Shown: positions 45,166-54,156, numbered from the stretch's first letter. The stretch: DNA of 64,000 nt from Sva-07 sp963715825 (GCA_963715825.1 CAVQSI010000002.1:124001-188000); one strand, 5' to 3'. The notes: generated by a model from the letters alone, not told the origin. A program made the numbers and translations.

Positions 45166-46511
45166 GCGGTGAACGCCTTGCGCGTGACGGCGAGCGCATC
45201 CGGGCGCGAGAAGACCACGACGTTGTCGCCGGCGTGCAGCAAGGTGTGCCCACGCACGATCTCGGCGGTGCCGTCCTGGCGGGTGACTGCGCCAAGCAAC
45301 ACCGAGTGACGCAGGTGGAGATCGGCGACGAGCGTTCCGTCGGCCGAGCTACCGGCCTCGATCACGAACTCGTTGACCTCGACGTCGCTCTCGAGGAACG
45401 TCGCGACCGACGCCGTGCCACCGCGGATGTGCCTCAGCACAGCATTGGCCGACGCCGTCCGCGGGCTGAGCGCAGCATCGATGCCGAACTGACGAACGAG
45501 TGGGAGCAACGACAGACGGTGCAGGACGGCCACGGTGAACGCATCGCCCTCGGCTGCGGCATAGGCGCACGCAAGCACGTTCGAGGCGTCGTCGCCGGTC
45601 GCCGCGATCACCAGGTCCATCCGCGCCACCGACTCCTCGAGCAACAGTTCGGTGTCGGCGATGTCGCCCTGCACGATCGTCACCCGCGGCAGACGTTCGC
45701 TGAGGGCCTTGGCGCGGACCGGGTCGTTCTCGACCAACACCACCGTTGCCCCCTCGCTCTGCAGTCGCTCGGCCACGCGTGTGCCGACGGCGCCGCCACC
45801 GAGCACCATCACCCGGCGGGCCTGACGGGTGGCGGCGCCGAGCAGCTCCATGATCTCGCGTCGTGCGGTCCGGGTGGTGAGGACCCGAACGTGGTCGCCT
45901 GCTTCGAGCACCTGATCACCGCGTGGGATCACCGTCTCGCCATCGCGGGTCAATGCCCCGAACAGGAACTTCCAGTTCGGCTCGAACGATCGGCCGATCT
46001 CGGCGAGGTCGTGGCCGATGAACGGCGACGTCTCGCCGATGACGGCGCCGAGCACCAGCAGTTCGCCGTTCGACATCGGATACACCTCGTCGGCGCCGGA
46101 CACGTGCGCGAGTTCCATGATCTCGTCGGCGGTGTCCGCGTCGGGATCGATGATGACGTCGGCACCCATCGTGGCCAGCAGCTTCTCGCCGAGCGGGCCA
46201 CGCAGCTCCTCGGTCTGGATGCGCACGACGGTCTGCTCGACGCCGAACTCCTTGGCCAGCAGCGACGCGAGCAGGTTGACCTCGTCGTTCTGGGTCACCC
46301 CGGCCAACAGACCGGCCCGTTCGATGCCGGCAGCGCGCAACGTCGACGGCACGGCAGCGTTCCCGACGACCACCTGCACGTCGAGTTCGGCTCCGATCGC
46401 TGCGGCGATCACCTCGTTCTGCTCGACGACGACCACGTCGTTGCCCTCGGCTCCGAGCCGCTGGGCGAGATACCAACCGACCTCGCCGGCACCGACGATC
46501 ACGACATGCAT
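45162..46511 (-). CDS. trkA: Trk potassium uptake regulator TrkA
   Basis: 449 residues from ATG 46511 (MHVVIVGAGEVGWYLA), six bases after CAGGCT; a start six codons upstream is possible. Two RCK units, each with an NAD-binding Rossmann domain (GAGEVG near residue 6; LGGGAVGTRVAERL near 225) and a TrkA-C domain. The acidic strand ends VVVVEQNE and VVLVENDP bind the nucleotide. Controls TrkH gating in response to NAD(H)/ATP. Confidence 0.93.
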   Translation of the reverse strand: MHVVIVGAGEVGWYLAQRLGAEGNDVVVVEQNEVIAAAIGAELDVQVVVGNAAVPSTLRAAGIERAGLLAGVTQNDEVNLLASLLAKEFGVEQTVVRIQTEELRGPLGEKLLATMGADVIIDPDADTADEIMELAHVSGADEVYPMSNGELLVLGAVIGETSPFIGHDLAEIGRSFEPNWKFLFGALTRDGETVIPRGDQVLEAGDHVRVLTTRTARREIMELLGAATRQARRVMVLGGGAVGTRVAERLQSEGATVVLVENDPVRAKALSERLPRVTIVQGDIADTELLLEESVARMDLVIAATGDDASNVLACAYAAAEGDAFTVAVLHRLSLLPLVRQFGIDAALSPRTASANAVLRHIRGGTASVATFLESDVEVNEFVIEAGSSADGTLVADLHLRHSVLLGAVTRQDGTAEIVRGHTLLHAGDNVVVFSRPDALAVTRKAFTA

Positions 46512-46587
46512 CGGCCCAGCCTGCCCCATCGGACCACCCGATCGCGAACGTCAGGGTGACGCGGCGCCTGGCACCGGCGTCACTGGG

Positions 46588-47598
46588 TCAGGCGGTGACG
46601 GAGACCGAGTCGAGCAGTGCCCGCGGCGCGGCACGCAGCGCGGCGGTGGCCTCGGAGTCGGGGAAGTCGTCGCAGCACGCCTCGGCACGTTCGACGTACT
46701 CGCGCGCGGTGTCGACGGCAGACGCGAGCCCGTCGTTCGACCGCACGATCGACAATGCCGTGTCCTGGGCCGCCGAGTCGAGCGGCGAACCGAGCAGCTG
46801 CGCCAGCTCCGACGACGCCGCAGTGCCCAGCGACAAGGTGCGCAGCACGGGGAGCGTGTAGACGCCTTCGACGATGTCGTGGCCGGCCGGCTTGCCGAGC
46901 TGGGCGTCGGTGGCGGTGATGTCCAAGATGTCGTCGACGATCTGGAACACGGTGCCGTAGGCGTTGCCGTACTCGGTGAGCGCATCGATCACGGGCCGGT
47001 CGTGGCCGGCAACGATGCCACCGATGCGCGCTGCGGTGCCGTAGAGCGATGCGGTCTTGCCGTGGATCGATCGCAGGTAGCTCGCCTCGGCGCGCGACAC
47101 GTCGTAGGTGTGGCGAAGCTCCTCGATCTGCCCTTCGCACAGCCAACCGATGGTTCGCGCCAACAGACCGGCGACCTCGGTGCCGAGCGACGCAGCGATC
47201 TCGGATGCTCGCGACAGCAGGAAGTCGCCCGCGAGGATGGCCTGCAGGTTGCCCCACTTGGCGTTGACCGTCTCGACACCCCGGCGGGTGTCGGCTTCGT
47301 CCATCACGTCGTCGTGGTAGAGCGAACCGAGGTGCACGAGTTCGCACGCCACGCCACCGCGAACGACGTCGTGGGTGGCAGGCGTACCGAAGATCTGCGC
47401 GCCGGCCACGGCCAGGACCGGACGAAGGCGCTTGCCGCCGGCGACGATCAGGTGCGACGCGATCTCGTTCAGATAGGCATCAGGGGTGACCACCGCGGTG
47501 TGCATCGCATCCTCGATGCGCTCACGATCGGCGTCCATCGACGGAAGGGTCAAGAGCGGCGACATGCCGTTGGGGGCCAGCACCTCTTCCTGGGACAC
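46588..47598 (-). CDS. Trans polyprenyl diphosphate synthase
   Basis: 336 residues from GTG 47598 (VSQEEVLAPNGMSP), seven bases after TAGCCT. The two aspartate motifs are HDDVMDEADTRRG near residue 96 and VDDILDITATD near 217; GGKRLRPVLAVAG precedes the first. The family makes the C35-C50 tail of menaquinone (GrcC/HepT type). The region before the first DDxxD does not let me fix the chain length. It stands near the MenJ-like gene and TrkA and is divergent from map. Confidence 0.88.
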   Translation of the reverse strand: MSQEEVLAPNGMSPLLTLPSMDADRERIEDAMHTAVVTPDAYLNEIASHLIVAGGKRLRPVLAVAGAQIFGTPATHDVVRGGVACELVHLGSLYHDDVMDEADTRRGVETVNAKWGNLQAILAGDFLLSRASEIAASLGTEVAGLLARTIGWLCEGQIEELRHTYDVSRAEASYLRSIHGKTASLYGTAARIGGIVAGHDRPVIDALTEYGNAYGTVFQIVDDILDITATDAQLGKPAGHDIVEGVYTLPVLRTLSLGTAASSELAQLLGSPLDSAAQDTALSIVRSNDGLASAVDTAREYVERAEACCDDFPDSEATAALRAAPRALLDSVSVTA

Positions 47599-47605
47599 GT
47601 CGGAC

Positions 47606-47611
47606 AGGCTA
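47606..47611 (-). promoter_or_regulatory. -10 hexamer TAGCCT, probable leaderless start
   Basis: Seven bases (GTCCGAC) lie between TAGCCT and GTG 47598 on the minus strand. Confidence 0.5.
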
Positions 47612-47703
47612 GGCGCGCCCGACCGAGGACGCACGGACGAGCAACCAGCCAGTGACCTGGGCACCATCTCGGCGCACGGGTCGCCCCACACCGCCCCCGC
47701 CCC

Positions 47704-47709
47704 TATCCT
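47704..47709 (+). promoter_or_regulatory. -10 hexamer TATCCT, probable leaderless start
   Basis: Seven bases (GGCTGCC) lie between TATCCT and ATG 47717; only about 95 bp separate it from the opposite -10 box of the polyprenyl synthase gene. Confidence 0.5.
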
Positions 47710-47716
47710 GGCTGCC

Positions 47717-48700
47717 ATGTCTGTGACGGCGACCGCGCCCGCCATCTTGCCAAAGGCGAACGAGGCGTGCTGGTGTGGCAGCGGCCGCAAGTACAAGCGC
47801 TGCCACAAGAAGTCCGAGGGACGGGTCCTGCCGGGTGTCGTCACCCCGATGCGCAGCGTTCCCGACACCATTGCCCGCCCGTCGTACGCCGACACCGGCG
47901 AGGTCGTTGCGTGGGACGAACCACGCGTCAAGACCTCCGACACGATCCAGGCAATGCGCCATTCCGGTGCCGTCGCCGCCGAGGTCCTGCGCCTCGCCGG
48001 CGAGATGGTGGCCCCCGGTGTCACCACCGAGGAGATCGACGTCTACGTCCACGACCTGTTCATCGAGCGCGGCGCCTATCCGTCCACCATCAACTACCAC
48101 GGCTACCCGAAGGCATGCTGCACGTCGGTCAACGAGGTGATCTGCCACGGCATCCCCGACTCACGGCCCCTGCAGGACGGCGACATCTGCAACATCGACG
48201 TCACCGGCTGGATCGGTGGGGTTCACGGCGACACCAACGCCACGTTCTTCGTCGGCGATGTCGACCCCGAGAGCCGCCAGCTCGTCCAGGTCACCGAGGA
48301 GTGCACCTGGTACGGCATCGAAGCGGTCAAGCCGGGCCGTCCGCTCAGCGACATCGGCCGGGCGATCGAGGACCACGCCAAGAAGTACCGCTACGGCGTG
48401 GTGCGGGCGTTCGTCGGGCACGGCATCGGCGAGCAGTTCCACACCGACATCCAGGTGCTGCACTACTACGACTCGCGGGCGTCCACCATCATGCGCCCGG
48501 GCATGACGTTCACGATCGAGCCGATGATCACCCTGGGCACCGTCAACTACAAGGTGTGGGACGACGACTGGACCGCGGTGACCGCCGACGGTCGGCGCAC
48601 GGCCCAGTTCGAGCACACCGTGCTCGTCACCGAGGACGGCGTCGACGTGCTCACGGGTGGGCCGGGCGCGGTGAGCCCGACGGCTCCCTGGAATCGCTGA
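47717..48700 (+). CDS. map: Methionine aminopeptidase, type I with SEC-C zinc motif
   Basis: Removes the N-terminal methionine from new proteins; 327 residues. A SEC-C-type zinc motif near the N-terminus (CWCGSGRKYKRCH) marks the type Ic, ribosome-associated form. Metal and catalytic residues: VICHGIPD, NIDVTGW, HGDTNATF, VGHGIGEQFH, FTIEPM and FEHTVLV. The 3' end overlaps the convergent membrane-protein gene by 50 bp. Confidence 0.94.
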   Translation: MSVTATAPAILPKANEACWCGSGRKYKRCHKKSEGRVLPGVVTPMRSVPDTIARPSYADTGEVVAWDEPRVKTSDTIQAMRHSGAVAAEVLRLAGEMVAPGVTTEEIDVYVHDLFIERGAYPSTINYHGYPKACCTSVNEVICHGIPDSRPLQDGDICNIDVTGWIGGVHGDTNATFFVGDVDPESRQLVQVTEECTWYGIEAVKPGRPLSDIGRAIEDHAKKYRYGVVRAFVGHGIGEQFHTDIQVLHYYDSRASTIMRPGMTFTIEPMITLGTVNYKVWDDDWTAVTADGRRTAQFEHTVLVTEDGVDVLTGGPGAVSPTAPWNR

Positions 48701-49742
48701 CCGATTCCTCGTCGCCGCTCGCAGCGCCGCTCGCGGCCGGGATCGCGAACAGCGACCACAGCGCGATCACGGCGAGCAGCACACCGCCGACCAGCGCCGA
48801 TGCGGTGGCGAACCGGTCGAGCCAGAACGGGGCGTCGGTCGGGATGATCGCCGCGGTCAGACCGTCACGCTTGACGAAGCCCCACACGGCGAGTTCGACG
48901 CCAACGAACAGCATCGCGGCATCTGCCGCGAAGCGCATCCCCCGCCTCGCCAGTACGACGCCGACCCCGGCCGAGACCGCGGCGATGAGCGGCAGGACGA
49001 CCCAGATCGGTCGGGGATCGGTGGCACTCGGCAGCGAGAGGTACTGCGCTGCGCCCACTGCCACGGCGAGCGCCACCGCCGGCAGGCTCGCTGCGATCGG
49101 CGGGATCCGAGTGCGTCGCAGGAACCAGGCGCCGACGGCGGTGCCGACACCGGCCACGACACCGAGCCACATCGCGACCGGCGACGGTGCGGGCTGCCAG
49201 GTGCTGATGACGGTGACCTCGACGGTGTCGCCGTCGACGACGATCGGGATCACCGCTTCGAGGATCTGGTCGCCGGGCCCGAGGCCGAAGGGGCGCGCAC
49301 TCTGCATCCAGTGGGCCCGGTGGTCGTGCCAGGCCCAGTACCCGCCGGTCGCGACCTCGTCCCAGCTCGGCTCGGCGTCTGCGCTGGCCGAGGCAGGGAT
49401 GCCGTCGGTCCCGAAGCGGTCCGCATTCAGGTAGGTCGCCGGCGAATTCTGGTTCTCGAGCACCACGCCGTCGGGCCGGAACCACAGGTAGTCCTCGCCC
49501 TGATACCCGACCACCATCGCCTCGACGCCCGGCTCGACGCGCAGCTCGAAGAACGAGTCGCCGCCGATGATGCCCACCTCGATCGTCGACGTGGCCGGAT
49601 CGATCGAACTGACCTCGGACTGGTAGTCGGTCGGCCCCGGCGGGTCTGCGAGCGCCGGCGACGCCACCGCGCCCGCCACGCCGAAACCCACCACGACACC
49701 GACGATCAGACGTCGCAGTCGGTGGCGCACCGGCTCGGTCAT
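48651..49742 (-). CDS. Exported/multi-span membrane protein of the copper-type cluster
   Basis: 363 residues from ATG 49742, overlapping the cupredoxin stop by ATGA. Signal sequence (RLIVGVVVGFGVAGAVASPA), a soluble outer domain of about 150 residues ending in WAWHDHRAHWMQSARPFGLG, then four or five helices (AMWLGVVAGVGTAVGAWFL, WVVLPLIAAVSAGVGVVLA, ASALVGGVLLAVIALWSLF). The His-rich HDHRAHWM motif could bind a metal. I do not recognise a named family. Last gene of the cytochrome c/SCO/cupredoxin operon. Confidence 0.75.
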   Translation of the reverse strand: MTEPVRHRLRRLIVGVVVGFGVAGAVASPALADPPGPTDYQSEVSSIDPATSTIEVGIIGGDSFFELRVEPGVEAMVVGYQGEDYLWFRPDGVVLENQNSPATYLNADRFGTDGIPASASADAEPSWDEVATGGYWAWHDHRAHWMQSARPFGLGPGDQILEAVIPIVVDGDTVEVTVISTWQPAPSPVAMWLGVVAGVGTAVGAWFLRRTRIPPIAASLPAVALAVAVGAAQYLSLPSATDPRPIWVVLPLIAAVSAGVGVVLARRGMRFAADAAMLFVGVELAVWGFVKRDGLTAAIIPTDAPFWLDRFATASALVGGVLLAVIALWSLFAIPAASGAASGDEESVSDSREPSGSPRPAHP

Positions 49743-50140
49743 GCGTTCACGATCAGCACGAGTTCGCCGCTGGGGTGCACGGTGCACACCCCGACGAACT
49801 CGCCGGGCGTGGAGAAGCGCTGCGTGAGCGTCTCGTTCGCTCCGACGAAGAACGGGCCGACGGTGTGGCCGCGATCGTCCTGATTCTCGATGCGGATCGT
49901 GTCACCGACGTCGACCTGCAGCTCGGCGGGCAGGATCTCGAGCGGTGTCCCGGCGTCGAGCGCCTCGCCGGCGCCGACGGGGATGACGTACTCGAACGTC
50001 GCTGTTTCGCTGACGTCGACCGCTTCGGTTCCGGGCTGCGGCGCGTCGTCGCCGCAGCCGACGAGGACGCCGAACGTGGCGCCGACGGCCAGCACCATCG
50101 CAGCTGCTCGGCGGACGGATCGGCGAGGTCGGTTGCTCAT
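49739..50140 (-). CDS. Cupredoxin-like lipoprotein
   Basis: 133 residues with a lipobox (GVLVGC) after a short signal helix. The plastocyanin-like fold ends with the copper-site pieces DDRGHTVGPF and GVCTVHPSGELVLIV, giving His, Cys and His ligands. The usual axial methionine two residues after the second His is replaced (HPSGE), so the site may be altered or bind copper differently. Coupled by 4-bp overlaps to its neighbours. Confidence 0.82.
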   Translation of the reverse strand: MSNRPRRSVRRAAAMVLAVGATFGVLVGCGDDAPQPGTEAVDVSETATFEYVIPVGAGEALDAGTPLEILPAELQVDVGDTIRIENQDDRGHTVGPFFVGANETLTQRFSTPGEFVGVCTVHPSGELVLIVNA

Positions 50141-50868
50141 GCGGCATCCTGTGCAGCGAAGAGCTGTTCGATGTCGGCGGCCATCTCGCTCGACGAGGTG
50201 CCGAAGGGCCAGGTGACCACGAGCCGACCCTGATCGTCGACGAGGTAGAGGAATCCGCTGTGGGCGACCTCGATGTCACCGTCGTCGTTGGTGGTGACGT
50301 CGTAGCTCACGCCGAACGGCGCCGCGGCTGCGGCGAGCACGTCGGCATCGGTGGTGCCGGCGGCTTCGGCGTCGGCCACGAAGCTCTCGATGTAGCCGGG
50401 CAGGATGTCGTTGTCGCGATCAGGATCGACGGTGACCATGACGGTGCTCAACTGGGCAGCGAGGTCGTCGGGCAGGCGTCGCATGGTGATCGCCCAGTCG
50501 GCCATCGTGGTCGGACACACATCCGGGCAGTTGGTGTAGCCGAAGTAGACGGCCTGGAACCCACCCGCCTCGGCGCGGAACACGACATCGCTGCCCGGGT
50601 TGGTGAGCGACGGCACCGTCGTGGCGTCGACGACGGGTGCCGGTTCACGCACGATGCCCGCGAGTTCCCGTTCGGCGTCCGGTGTGTCGGCGGTCGTGCT
50701 CGTGCCGTTGCTCGTGGCCGTGTTGCTCGTGGAGGTGTTGCTGGCGTCGGGTGCTGACGACTCCCCGTCGCTCCCGCAGGCGGCCAATGTCAGCGCGCCT
50801 GCGGTGGCGACTGCAGCGACCGTCCGGACGACTCGATGACGGCGGCTCGCCGCCTCACGGTCACCCAT
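50137..50868 (-). CDS. SCO1/SenC-family copper chaperone lipoprotein
   Basis: 243 residues from ATG 50868 (MGDREAASRRHR). Lipobox LAAC, then a Ser/Thr/Asn-rich linker. The thioredoxin fold carries the copper-binding CPDVCP (YTNCPDVCPTT) near residue 116 and the histidine in VAHSGFLYLVDD near 202. SCO proteins deliver copper to the CuA site of cytochrome oxidase or act as thiol reductases; no oxidase gene is in the window. The start lies inside the end of the upstream cytochrome gene, an 8-bp overlap. Confidence 0.88.
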   Translation of the reverse strand: MGDREAASRRHRVVRTVAAVATAGALTLAACGSDGESSAPDASNTSTSNTATSNGTSTTADTPDAERELAGIVREPAPVVDATTVPSLTNPGSDVVFRAEAGGFQAVYFGYTNCPDVCPTTMADWAITMRRLPDDLAAQLSTVMVTVDPDRDNDILPGYIESFVADAEAAGTTDADVLAAAAAPFGVSYDVTTNDDGDIEVAHSGFLYLVDDQGRLVVTWPFGTSSSEMAADIEQLFAAQDAA

Positions 50869-51322
50869 CGAGCGTCTCGATGTAGGCAACGATGTCGGCG
50901 ATCTCGGCGTCGGTCAGGTTGTTGGCCGGCATCCTCAGCGTGTAGCCGGCAACCAGTTCGGCGGACGGATCGGCGATCGCCCGGGTCAGGTACGCCGTGT
51001 CGGCGACCACGATGGTGCCATCGGCCAGCTCGACGTCGGAGCCGGCGAGGCCGTTCCAGCCGGGTCCGGCACCGCCGCCGAAGCCCTGGCCGTGGCAGCC
51101 TGCGCAGCCTTTGCTGCGTGAGAGCTGTTCGCCGATCGTCGGGTCGCCGACACCAGCGCCTCCGGAGGAGGTTGCACCGGGTGCATCGGTCGCCGTTGCA
51201 GCGCCCGAGTCGGTCTCGCTGTTGTCATCGCCGCACGACACGGCCGCGAGCGCCATCACCAGGGTGACCGCTGCACCGGCTGCGAACCGACCGATCCGCT
51301 GTGTCCCTCGTCGTTCACCCAC
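50861..51322 (-). CDS. Small lipoprotein cytochrome c
   Basis: 153 residues from GTG 51322 with AGGAG eight bases upstream. Lipobox AAVSC, then a Gly/Ser/Thr linker and a class I cytochrome c domain with CAGCHG (SKGCAGCHGQGFGG) and a methionine ligand in YTLRMPANNLTDAE. Probably a membrane-tethered electron carrier or assembly factor. Transcribed with the SCO and cupredoxin genes. Confidence 0.88.
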   Translation of the reverse strand: MGERRGTQRIGRFAAGAAVTLVMALAAVSCGDDNSETDSGAATATDAPGATSSGGAGVGDPTIGEQLSRSKGCAGCHGQGFGGGAGPGWNGLAGSDVELADGTIVVADTAYLTRAIADPSAELVAGYTLRMPANNLTDAEIADIVAYIETLDG

Positions 51323-51472
51323 GTCGTTGCTCCTGTCCGAATCCCAGTTGTGTGCCTGCTGACGATCCTGTCGTCGTCCTGTCGCCTCGGGGGTCGTGCG
51401 CAGGACGACAGGTCTGCGTGCTCTGTCGTCGCCCGAGCGCTCGGAGTTCCCGGGGGCGACTCGTCGGTGGAC

Positions 51473-52036
51473 TCATTGTGCGATCGCTCCGTCGTCCTGG
51501 TCTCCAGGCTCGCGCATCATCGCCACCAGGTCGACGCGTGCTCGCGCAACGCGTGAGCGGATGGTGCCGATCGGACAGTCGAGCACCTCGGCTGCCTCGT
51601 CGTACTGCAGGCCCAGCACCTGGGTGAGCACGAACGCACTGCGGCGATCGGGATCGAGGTGCGCCAGGACGTCGTCGAGGTCGACGCGTCCGGACATGTC
51701 GGGGGTGACGACGACGCCGTCGACCGAGCCCGCGGTGGCGTTGTCGAGCACGGCACGGTCGAGCCGTCGACGGCGCCCGGCGCGACGCGTGTGATCGACG
51801 CAGGTGCGCCGGGCGATGGTGAGCAACCACCCGCGAGCAGAGCCCTCCGCACGGAAGCGATGGATGGACCCGATCGCCCGCTCGTAGGTCTCCTGGGCGA
51901 GATCGTCGGCGTACTGGGTGTCGCCGAGGTACCGGCACAGCCTCCACACGTCACCCTGAGTCTCGGCCACGAAGCGTTCGAGCGCGACCCGGTCGCCGTC
52001 ACGCGCAGCGATCAGCAGTCGGGTCAGGTGGTCCAT
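51473..52036 (-). CDS. ECF sigma factor (SigC-like) heading the copper-type cluster
   Basis: 187 residues from ATG 52036 (MDHLTRLLIAARDGDR). Region 2 has YADDLAQETYERAIGSIHRF and WLLTIARRTCVDHTRR; region 4 has RRSAFVLTQVLGLQYDEAAE and CPIGTIRSRVARARVDL. It is complete. It is divergent from a zinc-finger anti-sigma gene and 150 bp upstream of the cytochrome c gene on the same strand, so it likely controls both. Similar sigma factors in actinobacteria are tied to copper homeostasis (established for SigC-type; inference here). Confidence 0.88.
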   Translation of the reverse strand: MDHLTRLLIAARDGDRVALERFVAETQGDVWRLCRYLGDTQYADDLAQETYERAIGSIHRFRAEGSARGWLLTIARRTCVDHTRRAGRRRRLDRAVLDNATAGSVDGVVVTPDMSGRVDLDDVLAHLDPDRRSAFVLTQVLGLQYDEAAEVLDCPIGTIRSRVARARVDLVAMMREPGDQDDGAIAQ

Positions 52037-52104
52037 GGCCCCAGTCTCGCAGCGGCCTCGGCGCCTCGCTCAGTGACCAATGTCAGCTTTCCGCCTCGCG
52101 ACCG

Positions 52105-52130
52105 GGAACCATCTCGGCGGCACGGACGAC
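52105..52130 (+). promoter_or_regulatory. Candidate ECF promoter for the anti-sigma gene
   Basis: GGAAC (52105-52109) and CGAC (52127-52130) are 17 bases apart, matching the GGAAC-N16/17-CGTC type that ECF factors use, and end ten bases before the ATG at 52141. A TGTCAGC heptamer occurs on either side (52081-52087, 52131-52137). Confidence 0.4.
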
Positions 52131-52140
52131 TGTCAGCACC

Positions 52141-52776
52141 ATGGAGTCGATCGATTGTGGGACCATCCGCGAGGCGTTGTCCGCCCGCGCCGACGGCGAG
52201 GCCACGGGCGACGACGTCACGATGGTCGACGCCCACCTCGTGGGATGTGCCGACTGCCAACGGTTCGCCTCGGACATGGAACGCGTCGACCGGATGGTGC
52301 GCATCCGGCCTGCCGAGCCGGTTCCCAGCCTCGTCGCCTCGGTCACCGCCCGAGCCCGGCCCGCTCGCCTCGGGCGCGGTGGGTGGCTGCGACCGGCACT
52401 CGCCTGGGTCGCCGTGGTCATGCTGGTCCAGAGCCTCCCGGCGCTACTGCTCGGCGAGGCGTCGGGCACGAGCCCGCACCTCGCCCGGCATCTCGGTGCG
52501 TTCGGCGCGGCACTGGCCATCGGGTTCGCGTACGCCGCGTGGAAGCCCCACCGGGCGTTCGGGTTGCTGCCGTTCACCGCTGCGCTCGTGGCGACCACCA
52601 GCGTCAGCATCGTCGCCGACATCGCCACCGGGTCGCGCACGCCGCTCGCCGAGCTGATCCACGTGACCGAACTGGCGGGTCTGGCGTTGCTGTGGATGGT
52701 CGCCGGGTCACCGGGCTGGCGCACCCGACGCGCATCACGACGTCGTCGGCTGCCGCATCTCGATCCGCTCCAGTAA
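52141..52776 (+). CDS. Zinc-finger anti-sigma factor with membrane helices
   Basis: 211 residues. The N-terminus is a zf-HC2 domain: the metal ligands are in CGTIREALSARADGE and HLVGCADCQRF (HxxxCxxC). Four or so helices follow (WVAVVMLVQSLPALLLG, GAFGAALAIGFAYAAW, LLPFTAALVATTSVSIVAD, LAGLALLWMVAG). It should hold the divergent sigma factor inactive at the membrane until a signal arrives. Overlaps the convergent methyltransferase gene by 42 bp. Confidence 0.85.
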   Translation: MESIDCGTIREALSARADGEATGDDVTMVDAHLVGCADCQRFASDMERVDRMVRIRPAEPVPSLVASVTARARPARLGRGGWLRPALAWVAVVMLVQSLPALLLGEASGTSPHLARHLGAFGAALAIGFAYAAWKPHRAFGLLPFTAALVATTSVSIVADIATGSRTPLAELIHVTELAGLALLWMVAGSPGWRTRRASRRRRLPHLDPLQ

Positions 52777-54150
52777 CGCCGTCCACCAGCTCTCGAGCGC
52801 CACCGCGTCGGTGATCGCGTATGCCGCTGCGATCGCCCGACTGCAGCTGCGCACGTCGCCGCGTCGCAGCGCGCCGATCGCCTCACCGAGGTCACCGGCC
52901 GGCCACGGCAGCTCGCCGAGCGTCACCGGCGACAGCCGGATGCTGTCGACCGACAGACCCGTCCCCGCCCCCCGGTGCCAGAGCCATGCCGACGCCACCG
53001 ACGACGTGAGGACCGCGGCGATCTCCCACGACGCCGATGCGAGTTCGTGGGCCGTACGACGCTGGTCGTCCTCCCAGTGGGCGCCCGTCGGGTACACGCC
53101 GAGCACGGGCACACCCGGCAACCAGTCGCCGTCGGGGTCGCACACGGCCTCGACGATCCGGGTCTGGTTGGCGACGAGCACCTTGGGGACGAGGCGCCGT
53201 CGGGCCCAGCGGACCATGTCGTCGTCGAGCCGGTCGAGGTCGATGCGCGGTCGATCGAACCGGCGCTTCGCGAACGTGATCGGTCGGACACCCCACCACG
53301 ACCGCGCCGGATCCACGAGGCCGGAGGTGATGAGAGGCGGACCGGTGTCGTGGTCGCCGACGGCGGGGATCATGCCGTAGTACTCGTCGCGGAAGTTCGC
53401 GTTCAATCGCGCCCGATCGCCGAGGCAGCCGTCCACCAGCGTGAGGTTCGGCATGTCCGGCACGCCCTGACGGCTCGTTGCGACGTAGGACCAGTTCGCT
53501 CGACGGGGTTCGGGCTCCGGTTGTCCGAACTCGAGAGCAACCACGCAGACGTGGACTTGCGCGTCGAACACGCGCCGGTCCGACCACCACGACCAGACCA
53601 TGTGAGCGCGTTCGCCGATCGAGCGGCGGATCGCTGCGGCGTCGCGGGAGGCCAGCAGCGACTGCGGGAGGACGAGGGCGACGCGCCCTCCGTCCGGTTC
53701 GACGAGGTGACCTGCCAGCGCCAGGAACTCGGCCGCCGCGTCGGCGTACGGCCCCCCGCCGTGGCGGCTGACGCCACCGCGCGTCGTGGCAGTCGCCATC
53801 TGCGACAGGAAGGGCGGGTTGCCGATCACGAGGTCGAATCGCTGGTCGTTCCAGTCCGCCGCAAGCGCGTCGGCTCCGATGAGTTCGGCGTCGAGCGGCA
53901 GCGTCGACCGAGCCACCTCGATCGCGGCGGGATCGACGTCACACCCGGTGAGCCTCGCTGTCGCCCCGAGCGCCCGCACGCGGTCGGCAGCGGCGCGGAG
54001 GAACCGTCCGTCACCGCAGGCAGGGTCGAGCACCGTGACGGGATGCGTGCGTCCGCTCACGACCTCCGGTGTGATCACGGCCTCCACGACGGTGTCGACG
54101 AGGTCGAGCGGTGTGTACCAGGCACCCAGTTCCTTGCGAGTCCCGACCAC
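52735..54150 (-). CDS. N6-adenine DNA methyltransferase (orphan)
   Basis: 471 residues from GTG 54150 (VGTRKELGAWYTPLDLV), six bases after TAGTCT. Motif I is VLDPACGDGRFL near residue 42 and the catalytic NPPF in VIGNPPFLSQM near 111; GAWYTP at the start is the motif X region of gamma-class N6 methyltransferases. The C-terminal half resembles a target-recognition domain. No restriction endonuclease, specificity subunit or phage-defence gene is nearby, so it is an orphan methylase or the remnant of a type IIG-like system. Confidence 0.82.
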   Translation of the reverse strand: MVGTRKELGAWYTPLDLVDTVVEAVITPEVVSGRTHPVTVLDPACGDGRFLRAAADRVRALGATARLTGCDVDPAAIEVARSTLPLDAELIGADALAADWNDQRFDLVIGNPPFLSQMATATTRGGVSRHGGGPYADAAAEFLALAGHLVEPDGGRVALVLPQSLLASRDAAAIRRSIGERAHMVWSWWSDRRVFDAQVHVCVVALEFGQPEPEPRRANWSYVATSRQGVPDMPNLTLVDGCLGDRARLNANFRDEYYGMIPAVGDHDTGPPLITSGLVDPARSWWGVRPITFAKRRFDRPRIDLDRLDDDMVRWARRRLVPKVLVANQTRIVEAVCDPDGDWLPGVPVLGVYPTGAHWEDDQRRTAHELASASWEIAAVLTSSVASAWLWHRGAGTGLSVDSIRLSPVTLGELPWPAGDLGEAIGALRRGDVRSCSRAIAAAYAITDAVALESWWTALLERIEMRQPTTS

Positions 54151-54156
54151 CGCCGC

